Below are positions 1 through 6,689 of a stretch of 10,710 nt of DNA, piece by piece. Positions within the stretch are counted from its first letter, which is position 1. Every line of letters begins with the position of its first letter. Origin of the DNA: Gp7-AA10 sp035516895 (GTDB taxonomy: Bacteria; Acidobacteriota; Thermoanaerobaculia; Gp7-AA8); NCBI GenBank assembly GCA_035516895.1, contig DATIZY010000097.1, forward strand, positions 1-10,710, given 5' to 3'. The translations under genes were made by a program, and so were the position numbers. The notes under the pieces are model-generated. The model saw only the letters and a list, made by a program, of their open reading frames with translations, was not told the DNA's origin and searched no databases.

Positions 1-168
1 TAGGACTGAGGACTGAGGACTGAGTCCCGCCCACCCCGCCCGTCATCCTGAGCCGCGCAGACGGCGAAGGACCTGGGAGGGGCGGCCACTAAGTCCTAAG
101 TCCTAAGTCCTAAGTCCTCAGTCCTCAGTCCTCAGTCCTCAGTCCTCAGTCCCGAGTCCTGAGTCCTA
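1..168. repeat. composite element: inverted 7-bp tandem repeats around an interspersed core
   Basis: The left arm (1-21) holds three heptads, TAGGACT, GAGGACT, GAGGACT, and is cut by the window edge. The right arm (92-168) holds eleven heptads in perfect register: three AGTCCTA, five AGTCCTC, then AGTCCCG, AGTCCTG and AGTCCTA. The left-arm units are the reverse complements of the right-arm units, so the arrays face each other. Between them lie a C-rich stretch (26-41), a core running from GTCATCCTGAG (42-52) to CGAAGGACCT (65-74), and a G-rich stretch GGGAGGGGCGG (75-85) partly complementary to the C-rich one. The core resembles a short interspersed repeat that I have seen in intergenic DNA of Acidobacteriota and other phyla. 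The stop codon of the lipid kinase gene lies inside the last heptad. No coding region is supported here. Confidence 0.85.
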
Positions 169-1038
169 GCTTCTCGGCACTTTGACTGTCAGCGCTTTCG
201 GGACGATCGTGATCATGAGCGGCGGCGGCATCGTCACGACCTCGCCGTCGACACCGAGTTGCAGGCGCTTGCGGGCGGACTGCACTTTGAGCCGCACCGT
301 GCGAAACGAGCGGAAGCCCGGCGTTTCCTTGACCCTGCCGGCGAGATAGTGCGCAAGAAAGCGCGTCAGCCGAATCCGCGGCATGTGCGGCAGCCAGTAG
401 ACGGAGAGGCGCCCTTCCTCGAGCGTGCCGCGCGGCGCTTCCACTCCGACGCGCGACAAATCGTACGAGTTGTTGGAGACGAGGAAGACGTGTGTCTTCA
501 CGATCTCGTGCAAATATTCGGACTCGATCGCCAGCGTTACGTGGGGATATTTGCGCAGCGTCGTGTAGGCAGCGTGCAGCCGCGCCTTCCATCGCGGATA
601 GTCGCGGCCCTTTTCCTCCCGGCGCGCGACGAGCTCCGGATAGAGTCCGATCGAAACGTTGTTGAGGAAGAAGCGATCGTTGACGCGGCCGGCGTCGATC
701 TGCCGTCTCTCACCGCTCAGCGCGATGTCCAGCGCCGCGCGCCAGTCGAGCGGAATGCCGAGGTCGCGCGCGAAATGGTTGTAGGTTCCGACGGGAATCA
801 CCGCGAACTCCGCGTCGCTGTTGATCAACGGCTGCGCGACCGCGTTGATCGTGCCGTCTCCGCCCGCGGCGATGAAGAGCCTGCGATCGCGGGCGATTTC
901 TTCGCGCACGATCGCAGCGCAGTCAACGTCGGGTCCGAGGCAGACGATTCGCAGGCCCTCCGCTGCGGCCGCCGTTTCGAAGGCAGAGCAATCGACTCGC
1001 GTGCCGGAGGACGGGTTCAGGAACAGCACACCACGCAT
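166..1038 (-). CDS. diacylglycerol kinase / sphingosine kinase-like lipid kinase (DAGK catalytic family)
   Basis: The protein has 290 residues. It opens directly on the first beta strand with the nucleotide-loop motif LNPSSG (7-12). It carries the family hallmark GGDGT (59-63), then PVGTYNHFARDLGIP (82-96), where most relatives have GTGN or GTLN, then NNVSIG (126-131) and a C-terminal DGE (264-266). The order and length match the YegS/DgkB/BmrU group, which phosphorylates lipids such as diacylglycerol with ATP. The substrate cannot be read from sequence. There is no signal peptide or membrane segment, so a cytosolic enzyme acting at the inner membrane is likely. The ATG at 1038 is chosen because homology begins at once and no good start lies upstream; no Shine-Dalgarno sequence is visible. 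The last codons abut a heptad repeat that supplies the stop. It is divergent from the barrel gene with 26 bp between starts. Confidence 0.88.
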   Translation of the reverse strand: MRGVLFLNPSSGTRVDCSAFETAAAAEGLRIVCLGPDVDCAAIVREEIARDRRLFIAAGGDGTINAVAQPLINSDAEFAVIPVGTYNHFARDLGIPLDWRAALDIALSGERRQIDAGRVNDRFFLNNVSIGLYPELVARREEKGRDYPRWKARLHAAYTTLRKYPHVTLAIESEYLHEIVKTHVFLVSNNSYDLSRVGVEAPRGTLEEGRLSVYWLPHMPRIRLTRFLAHYLAGRVKETPGFRSFRTVRLKVQSARKRLQLGVDGEVVTMPPPLMITIVPKALTVKVPRS

Positions 1039-1064
1039 CGACGTTTCAACACGCCAGTCACCAG

Positions 1065-3914
1065 ATGAGAAGACTTGCGATCGTCCTCCTCTCGTTGCAA
1101 TTTTGTGTCCTCCCGCTCGTCGCCGCGGACGCGCCGAGGCAGTGCTCTCTCTGCACCGGCGCGATCGCAGACTCCTCGGCACCGCCGCCGTCGCCGATTC
1201 CGCTCGTCCTGCAGTTGCGGGAGAGCGATCTCGAGACTTCCGGCGTCGATGCGTTCTCGCCCGAGCAACGCAAGAAGCTGACGGTGACGATTCGTTACAA
1301 CCTCGACACAAGTGATCCGATGACCGAGGTCGAAGCGCACACGAAGAACGTGATCGATTGGGCGAAGCTGCACGGCCCGTTCGAAGCGATCGGCGTCGCG
1401 CCGCAGACGTCCGACGCGGCGGTTGCGGCATACGCGGTGAAGCGGCTCGCGGTGACGGCGCAGGGACTCGAGGTCGCGACGCGGATCGTGCTGCCGCCCG
1501 ATGTCGATCTCGACAAGCTGTACGGCGCCGGCGCGCTGACGTACATCGATGCGATCCTCGTCGACCGAGCCGATGTCGCGAAGACCGCGGCGTGGCTCGC
1601 GGACAAGGATCCGTCGAAGAAAATCTGGGCGATCGTCGAGCCGCAGTCGCCGAACTCGTTCTTCGACCTCGCCCGCGCGCTCGGCGACGGCGCGACGCGG
1701 GCGTATCTCGATCACGCAACGACGGACGACGACGCTGCGATCGCGAACTTCAATCAGGCGTTCATCGGCGACTGGGCGTTTGATTCGACGGCATCGACCC
1801 AGGTGCTCGATTCGAAAGGCAATCCGATCCCGATGCCGGTGCTGACCTTCGTCCGCGGTGAAGATCTGCGGACGATCCTCGTGCCGAAAGGCGACGCGAC
1901 GGCGGCGTTCATCGCATCGATGCCGGGCGATCGCTACACGCGGCCGCGGCGCGTCGACGTCGCCGGCGATCGCGAGATCACCGATGTCGGCGCGAAGGGC
2001 GGGCATTTTCTCGTCGGCGTCCAGCCGGTCCAGAGGCCGTTCCTGCTGACGCTCGACCACACCGAGAAGCCGTCGGTGACGAAAGAGGCGATCAGCGTCG
2101 CGACCGAGCGCGGCATCAGCGTCCAGGAGATCATCCGCAATCACCAGGCCTACAAGAGTTACCAGGAATCGATCGCGCCGCGTTACATCGCGCGCGACGC
2201 GACGAAGCTGCGCTTCACGCTCGAAGGGGGCGAAGCGATCGAGGCGACGATCGCCGGCGACTACTTTTTCGATCCGCACGGCGCGGCCGACTGGGTCTGG
2301 CAGGACTTCTACATCAATGGAGTGAAGTGGAAGTACGGACGGATTCCGGAGCTGCCGCTCATTCAGCCCGAAAAAGTCACACAGCTTCCGCTCGACATCC
2401 ATCTGACGAACGAATATCGATACGAGCTCGTTCGCGAGACGGAGCTCGACGGCTACCGCACGTACGAGGTGCGCTTCGAGCCGCCGCCGAACGCGCCGCA
2501 ATCGCTGCCGCTCTATCGCGGAACGGTCTGGATCGACAGCCGCACGTGGGCCCGCATCCGCATCTCGATGATTCAGATGAATCTCACCGGCGAGATCCTC
2601 TCGAACGAGGAGAGCGTCGACTTTCAGCCGTTCGCGCGCGCGTCGCACGCACCCCTCACCTCGGCGGACGTCGCGAAGAGCGATCCGCGCGAGATCGTCT
2701 GGCTCCCGATCGACGTCAACGCGCAGCAGGTGATCTCGGCCGCCGGCCATGCGAATCCCGTGTTGCGCCGGACGACGTTCAGCGATTTCCGCATCGAGCC
2801 GCCCGATTTCGCGGAGCGTCATCAGATCGCGGCAGCGTCGGACGCGCGCATCGTCCGGGAGACGCAGCAGGGCATGCGCTACGTCGAGAAGAATGCTGCT
2901 GGCGAGCGCGTGGTCAGAGAAGGATTCAACACCGCACGCTCGTTCATGGTCGGCGGCGTCCATCACGACGCCGGCCTCGACTATCCGGTGCTGCCGCTGG
3001 GAGGGATCGACTACTTCAATTTCGATTACCACCACACCGGAATCCAGACGAATGTGCTCTTCGCCGGCGTCCTACTCACCGGCAACATCACCGATCCGAA
3101 CGTCCGCAACACCCGCACGAACCTGGGCGTGGATTTCTTCGGGATCGCCGTGCCGACAACGAATTCGATCTACCGGTTCGGAATCGAGGAGAAAGGCGAG
3201 GCCGTCAAAGCGCTCCCCACGAGCATCAACGCCCGCGTCGGCCATCCCTTCCTCACCTTCGGAAAATTCGATTTCTCCCTCGGCGTCCAGCACATCACGT
3301 ATCAGCGCGCCGATACGACCGCTTCGGGATTCGAGGTGCCGGCGGACACGTTCGTGATCAGTCCGGGGATCGACCTGCAGTATGCGCGATGGGGCTACAC
3401 GTTCGCCGGTTACTACGATTACAACGCGCGCACGAGCTGGCGGCCCTGGGGAATTCCGTCGGAGTACAACCCGAATCAGAAGACGTTCACGGACTTCGGC
3501 GGCGAGATCTCGAAGAGCTTCTACCTGCCGAGGTTTCAGCGCATCGGCTTCGAGCTGAACTATCTCGACGGCCAGCGGCTCGACCGCTTCGGAAAATACG
3601 AGCTCGGATTTTTCGGATCGCAGCGCATTCACGGAATCCGCTCCGGTTCGGTGCGCGCGGAGAAGGCGGTGTTAGGCCACTTCTCGTACGGGTTCGTTTT
3701 CTCCGACCAGTTCCGCCTCGAGGCGTTCTACGATCAGGGCCTCATCACCGACCGGGTCGCCGGTTATCACAACGAGCCGTTCCAGGGCATCGGCATCGGC
3801 GGGCAGACCGTCGGGCCGTACGGCACGCTGCTTCGCCTCGATATCGGCAGGACGATTGGCCGGAACGCGCAGGGCGGCTTCGTCGCCGACGTGCTCTTCC
3901 TGAAATTGTTCTGA
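1065..3914 (+). CDS. exported multidomain protein with LolA-like region and C-terminal outer-membrane beta-barrel
   Basis: The protein has 949 residues and no close named family that I recognise. A Sec signal peptide covers 1-21 (MRRLAIVLL..., likely cleavage after LVAA). A CSLC pair (27-30) follows at once. Residues 60-240 alternate short hydrophobic strands (AIGVAP, IDAILVD, IWAIVEP, AYLDHA) with helices, which suggests an alpha/beta barrel-like domain. Residues 250-330 look like a small beta domain. Residues 380-520 resemble LolA/RseB-type lipid-binding folds, notably TYEVRF then GTVWIDSRTWARIRI. From about 625 to the end, alternating amphipathic strands rich in Y, F and G, a GPYGTLLRLDIG segment (917-928) and a terminal F point to an outer-membrane barrel. 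The ATG at 1065 is chosen because the signal peptide starts there; there is no Shine-Dalgarno sequence. The domain calls are inference; secretion and a barrel-like end are better supported. Confidence 0.8.
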   Translation: MRRLAIVLLSLQFCVLPLVAADAPRQCSLCTGAIADSSAPPPSPIPLVLQLRESDLETSGVDAFSPEQRKKLTVTIRYNLDTSDPMTEVEAHTKNVIDWAKLHGPFEAIGVAPQTSDAAVAAYAVKRLAVTAQGLEVATRIVLPPDVDLDKLYGAGALTYIDAILVDRADVAKTAAWLADKDPSKKIWAIVEPQSPNSFFDLARALGDGATRAYLDHATTDDDAAIANFNQAFIGDWAFDSTASTQVLDSKGNPIPMPVLTFVRGEDLRTILVPKGDATAAFIASMPGDRYTRPRRVDVAGDREITDVGAKGGHFLVGVQPVQRPFLLTLDHTEKPSVTKEAISVATERGISVQEIIRNHQAYKSYQESIAPRYIARDATKLRFTLEGGEAIEATIAGDYFFDPHGAADWVWQDFYINGVKWKYGRIPELPLIQPEKVTQLPLDIHLTNEYRYELVRETELDGYRTYEVRFEPPPNAPQSLPLYRGTVWIDSRTWARIRISMIQMNLTGEILSNEESVDFQPFARASHAPLTSADVAKSDPREIVWLPIDVNAQQVISAAGHANPVLRRTTFSDFRIEPPDFAERHQIAAASDARIVRETQQGMRYVEKNAAGERVVREGFNTARSFMVGGVHHDAGLDYPVLPLGGIDYFNFDYHHTGIQTNVLFAGVLLTGNITDPNVRNTRTNLGVDFFGIAVPTTNSIYRFGIEEKGEAVKALPTSINARVGHPFLTFGKFDFSLGVQHITYQRADTTASGFEVPADTFVISPGIDLQYARWGYTFAGYYDYNARTSWRPWGIPSEYNPNQKTFTDFGGEISKSFYLPRFQRIGFELNYLDGQRLDRFGKYELGFFGSQRIHGIRSGSVRAEKAVLGHFSYGFVFSDQFRLEAFYDQGLITDRVAGYHNEPFQGIGIGGQTVGPYGTLLRLDIGRTIGRNAQGGFVADVLFLKLF

Positions 3915-3921
3915 GAAAAGA

Positions 3922-3952
3922 AAGGGCGGTCTCGCTCAGCGGGACCGCCCTT
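3922..3952. terminator. bidirectional intrinsic terminator between convergent genes
   Basis: AAGGGCGGTC (3922-3931) pairs with GACCGCCCTT (3943-3952). The stem continues through a T-G wobble and TC/GC pairs to a TCA triloop, giving about 14 bp. It begins 8 bp after the barrel gene stop and lies 20 bp from the stop of the convergent Ig-module gene. On the minus strand the stem is followed by a T-rich tract (complement of 3914-3923), typical of a Rho-independent terminator for the Ig-module gene. The plus-strand tail is short (TTCGAAAT), so it is weaker for the barrel gene. Confidence 0.88.
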
Positions 3953-3971
3953 CGAAATCGATGTCGCGGCG

Positions 3972-5573
3972 TTACGGCACGGTATTCGGATTCTGCACGT
4001 AGAAGTCGACCGAGCCGATTTCCGTCTTCGCGCCTGCGCTGTTGACCGCGCGCGCCGTGAGCCGGTGCCGCGCGTTGCTCAGCTTCGTCGTATCCATCGT
4101 GAACTGCCAGCCGGAGGTCGCGGAGTTGCGAAGCGACGGGTTCTGCGCCTGAACGTCGGGCCGCGGATATCCGAGCTGCGCCTGGCCGATGAAATCGCCG
4201 TCGACGATGATCTCGACGCCGGTCACGATGTCGGTCTCGCTCGCAGCCCATCCCTGGAACGTGACATTGCCTTTGACGTAGTCGAACGTCTGCGGCACGT
4301 CGATGAAGCCCTGGACGTTGGCGACGAAATTCTGGTCGCACTGGAAGAACACCGGAATGCCTTGCGGTCCGGGAAGTTCGGCGAACGTCTGCTGCTCGTC
4401 GCCGACGCGGACCTTCAGATTGTGGCTGCCGGGAGGGACGCCGAGGGCGAGGAGCGCGCCGACGTCGAGAGTGAACATGAATCCGGAGCGCGGCGCGTCC
4501 GGATAGTCCGGATAGAAGCGCTCGACGTCATAGCGCGGCAATCCATAGCAGTTCACGTATGTGTCAAAGATCGAGCTGAAGGCGCAGTCGTCGGTCGAGG
4601 CCCAGCGCACGCCGTCGACCATCAGCTCGACGTACGAGACGCGGCCGAGGTCTTCGCGGGTTCCGAGGTCGAGTGCCCAGCCTCGCACCGGAGTGATGTG
4701 CGACTGCGAATTCACCGGCGGCGAGATCACGATTGGCGTAGTGTCGCAGCGCGTGCCGTACAGCACCGCGTCGGGCTGAGGCTCATCGAGGTAGCCGAAC
4801 GGCTTGAGATTCGATTCGTTGTTGAAGACCTGGATCTGACGCTCACCGATGACGCGAGACAGACCCAGGCGGTCGTACGCGACGACGTCGAGGAGATGCA
4901 CGCCGTCCTGAATGCGCGTGGTGTCGACGTTCGCGATGAATCCGCTGAAGTTCGCATCAGGCAGATCGGGGAAGCTGTTGGCGACGTCGGGGCGTGCGTC
5001 ACCGTACATGGCGGATTGCATGACGCCGCCGTCGATGAGAACGTCGATGCGGCCCATGCCGTCGGTATCCAGCGCCCAGCCGACCACCGGGAAGGATCCG
5101 CTCGCGTTGTAGGCGGCGCCGAGGCCCGGGATGTCGACACTGCCGAACGGCGTCTGATTGATCGTGTTATCGATCGTGATCGTTCGGCGTCCGAGCTCGA
5201 AGGTCGAGCCGTCGGAGAAGTAGACCTTGACCATCACCGTGTGCGGCCCGTTCGTGTAGCGTGCGGCATTGAATCCGGTCTGGAACCCCGGCGCGATCGT
5301 CTGAATGCCGGGATAGTTCGGATACGCTTCGACAACGTCGATGCGTGGCAGTCCCTTGTTGACTTCGTACTGGAACTGATCGTCGACGTACAGCTCGATC
5401 TTCGTGACCGCGAGCGGATCGAGAACCCATCCCTTGACGAGAACCTCACCTGACTGAGGAACCGCGGGATCCGGAAAATCGAGAGCTGCGATCAGATTCT
5501 GCGCGTGCAGCGCAGTCGGAATGCACGTCGCGAAAATGGTAAGAACCAGGCCGCGGGTAACCCATCTCCACAT
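3972..5573 (-). CDS. secreted protein of four Ig-like repeat modules
   Basis: The protein has 533 residues from ATG 5573. A signal peptide covers 1-24 (hydrophobic LVLTIFATCIPTA, cleavage after ALHA). The rest is four copies of a beta-rich module at roughly 26-135, 142-250, 257-410 and 420-527. Each has a G-W-x-L/A strand (GWVLD 48, GWALD 165, GWALD 298, GWAAS 441), then an I-x-x-x-VDG-like strand, then a signature such as LPRIDV (75), ARPDV (193), LPRYDV (345) or PRPDV (470) before a proline/aromatic-rich loop and SGF/SGW. Modules usually end in a D-x-x-G-type strand. Module 3 is longer and holds cysteines 276, 330, 342 and 412, possibly disulfide-bonded. There is no catalytic motif, anchor or sorting tail. 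The modules look like extracellular binding or adhesion units; the ligand is unknown. The ATG is preferred over an upstream TTG because GGAGG sits 8 nt before it. Confidence 0.85.
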   Translation of the reverse strand: MWRWVTRGLVLTIFATCIPTALHAQNLIAALDFPDPAVPQSGEVLVKGWVLDPLAVTKIELYVDDQFQYEVNKGLPRIDVVEAYPNYPGIQTIAPGFQTGFNAARYTNGPHTVMVKVYFSDGSTFELGRRTITIDNTINQTPFGSVDIPGLGAAYNASGSFPVVGWALDTDGMGRIDVLIDGGVMQSAMYGDARPDVANSFPDLPDANFSGFIANVDTTRIQDGVHLLDVVAYDRLGLSRVIGERQIQVFNNESNLKPFGYLDEPQPDAVLYGTRCDTTPIVISPPVNSQSHITPVRGWALDLGTREDLGRVSYVELMVDGVRWASTDDCAFSSIFDTYVNCYGLPRYDVERFYPDYPDAPRSGFMFTLDVGALLALGVPPGSHNLKVRVGDEQQTFAELPGPQGIPVFFQCDQNFVANVQGFIDVPQTFDYVKGNVTFQGWAASETDIVTGVEIIVDGDFIGQAQLGYPRPDVQAQNPSLRNSATSGWQFTMDTTKLSNARHRLTARAVNSAGAKTEIGSVDFYVQNPNTVP

Positions 5574-5582
5574 AACCCCAAC

Positions 5583-5587
5583 CTCCA
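5583..5587 (-). promoter_or_regulatory. strong Shine-Dalgarno of the Ig-module gene
   Basis: On the minus strand GGAGG is followed by eight bases (TTGGGGTT) and then ATG at 5573. This spacing decides for the ATG over the in-frame TTG at 5588, which overlaps the site itself. It is the only clear consensus ribosome site among the starts in this window. Confidence 0.8.
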
Positions 5588-5636
5588 ACCCGATGATGAC
5601 CTTGCCTGCGCTTCAGAACACTTTCTTTTGCCGCAG

Positions 5637-5664
5637 TTTATACTACTCAGGGTGACTTCTTCAA
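5637..5664 (-). promoter_or_regulatory. putative sigma70-type promoter for the Ig-module gene
   Basis: Read on the minus strand, TTGAAG (5664-5659) and TATAAA (5642-5637) are separated by 16 bp. The predicted transcript would start near 5630, giving a leader of about 57 nt that includes the GGAGG site. The -35 lies inside the first codons of the divergent PLP enzyme gene. Confidence 0.5.
5639..5644 (+). promoter_or_regulatory. putative -10 element (TATACT) for the PLP enzyme gene
   Basis: TATACT ends 7 bp before the GTG at 5652, so transcription would begin at or one base before the start codon and give a leaderless mRNA. No convincing -35 stands 16-18 bp upstream. The element overlaps the opposed TATAAA of the minus-strand promoter, making the AT-rich block TTTATACTA usable in both directions. 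Confidence 0.4.
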
Positions 5665-6602
5665 ATACGGCAGCGGCCGTCGGTCTCGACGACGTCCGCG
5701 CAGCCGCCCGCCGACTCCAACCATATATTCACCGCACGCCGCTTCTGGCTAACCGGTCGATTTCGGAACGTGCCGGCTTCGAGGTCCGCCTCAAGTGCGA
5801 AAACCTCCAGCGCGCCGGCTCGTTCAAGATCCGCGGGGCGATGAATGCGCTTCTGCAGCTCGACGCGAAGCAGCGCGAGCGCGGAGTCGTCGCATTCTCG
5901 TCCGGCAACCACGCCCAGGGCGTCGCGCTCGCCTCCAGACTCCTCGGCGTCCGCGCAACGATCGTGATGCCCGAAGGTTCGGTCGTGACGAAAGTCGAAG
6001 CGACGAAAGCCTACGGCGCGGAGGTCGTCACCTCCGGCGTCACCGCGGCGACACGCGACACGGTCGCGCGCGAGATCGCGGAAAAAACCGGTGCGTCGGT
6101 CATTCCTCCTTTCGACGACGAGCGCATCATTGCCGGCCAGGGCACCGTCGGCCTGGAGATCCTCGAGGATTGGCCCGAGGTCGAGAACATCGTCGTTCCG
6201 TTGGGCGGCGGCGGACTGCTGTCGGGGATCGCCACGGCCGCGCAATCGAAGAAGGTCTTCGGAGTCGAGCCGCGCGCCGGCAACGACGGCGAGCAATCGT
6301 TTCGCAGCGGACACATCGTGACGATTCAGCCGCCGAAGACGATCGCCGACGGCGCGCGCACGCTGGCGATCGGACAGCGCAACTTCGCGATCATCCGCGA
6401 GCGCGTTCGCGACGTGGTCAGCGTCGACGACGACACGCTGCTCGACGCGTTGAAGTTCGCGATGTACCGCACCAAGCTCGTCATCGAGCCCACCGGCGCC
6501 CTCGGCATCGCCGCAGTGCTTTCGCGTACGTTGAAGCTGAGCGGACCGACGGCCATCGTCATTTCGGGCGGAAACCTGGACTTTGCTCTCCTTGGCAAGT
6601 GA
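5652..6602 (+). CDS. PLP-dependent serine racemase / threonine dehydratase / threo-3-hydroxyaspartate ammonia-lyase family enzyme
   Basis: The protein has 316 residues, the size of fold-type II PLP enzymes without a C-terminal ACT regulatory domain. GSFKIRGA (56-63) carries the Schiff-base lysine K59. SSGNHAQG (83-90) binds cofactor and holds S84, the position of the racemase re-face serine. GGGGLLSG (185-192) is the phosphate loop, and SGGN (305-308) contacts the pyridine nitrogen. EPRAGND (206-212) matches the metal-binding E-x3-A/G-x-D of eukaryotic serine racemase, and the following QSF...IADGA pattern is typical of the serine racemase/hydroxyaspartate lyase branch rather than classic IlvA. 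Likely reactions are beta-elimination of serine, threonine or hydroxyaspartate, or serine racemisation. GTG 5652 is chosen because homology starts soon after; an upstream extension would overlap the divergent gene. It probably shares a transcript with rarA. Confidence 0.9.
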   Translation: MTSSNTAAAVGLDDVRAAARRLQPYIHRTPLLANRSISERAGFEVRLKCENLQRAGSFKIRGAMNALLQLDAKQRERGVVAFSSGNHAQGVALASRLLGVRATIVMPEGSVVTKVEATKAYGAEVVTSGVTAATRDTVAREIAEKTGASVIPPFDDERIIAGQGTVGLEILEDWPEVENIVVPLGGGGLLSGIATAAQSKKVFGVEPRAGNDGEQSFRSGHIVTIQPPKTIADGARTLAIGQRNFAIIRERVRDVVSVDDDTLLDALKFAMYRTKLVIEPTGALGIAAVLSRTLKLSGPTAIVISGGNLDFALLGK

Positions 6603-6688
6603 AATTTCAAATTTCAAATTGCAAATGAAAAATGAAAAGTATGGAGGCGATTTCAATTTTTCATTTGAATTTTGAAATTCGAAATTTC
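6601..6688. repeat. AT-rich inverted repeat built of 7-bp units, filling the PLP enzyme-rarA gap
   Basis: The left arm (6602-6636) reads as heptads AAATTTC, AAATTTC, AAATTGC, AAATGAA, AAATGAA. The right arm (6653-6687), read on the minus strand, is AAATTTC, GAATTTC, AAAATTC, AAATGAA, AAATTGA. The arms pair along about 35 bp with few mismatches around a 16-bp spacer that contains GGAGG (6643-6647). The left arm begins inside the stop codon of the PLP enzyme gene and the right arm ends 2 bp before the rarA ATG. It is strikingly AT-rich in a GC-rich window. The GGAGG is too far from the ATG (42 nt) to serve it directly. A long RNA hairpin would form in any read-through transcript. Confidence 0.88.
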
Positions 6689-6689
6689 G

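Noticed and set aside
92..168. CRISPR array
   Set aside because: Units are 7 bp and contiguous, with no spacers and no cas genes.
1017..3035. Long open frame (672 codons) antisense to the barrel protein gene
   Set aside because: Arginine/aspartate-rich translation without domain character; it mirrors the codon pattern of the plus-strand gene, which has a signal peptide and a coherent fold.
2327..4045. Long open frame (572 codons) in another plus frame over the barrel gene and terminator
   Set aside because: Highly Arg/Ser/Pro-rich frame-shift shadow that reads through the strong hairpin and into the convergent gene end.
5574..5588. TTG 5588 as start of the Ig-module protein
   Set aside because: The GGAGG ribosome site overlaps these codons and fits ATG 5573 at 8-nt spacing.
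5505..5651. N-terminal extension of the PLP enzyme from an ATG at 5505
   Set aside because: It would overlap the signal-peptide region of the divergent gene and its Shine-Dalgarno site; the added residues do not match the family, which starts near GTG 5652.
6601..6688. Intrinsic terminator after the PLP enzyme gene
   Set aside because: The stem is almost entirely A/T with no GC-rich base and no terminal T tract of the normal kind; it may still affect RNA, but it is not a standard terminator.
6672..6689. TTG 6672 as start of rarA
   Set aside because: It lies inside the palindrome; the extra residues MKFEIS come from the repeat and are not part of the family.
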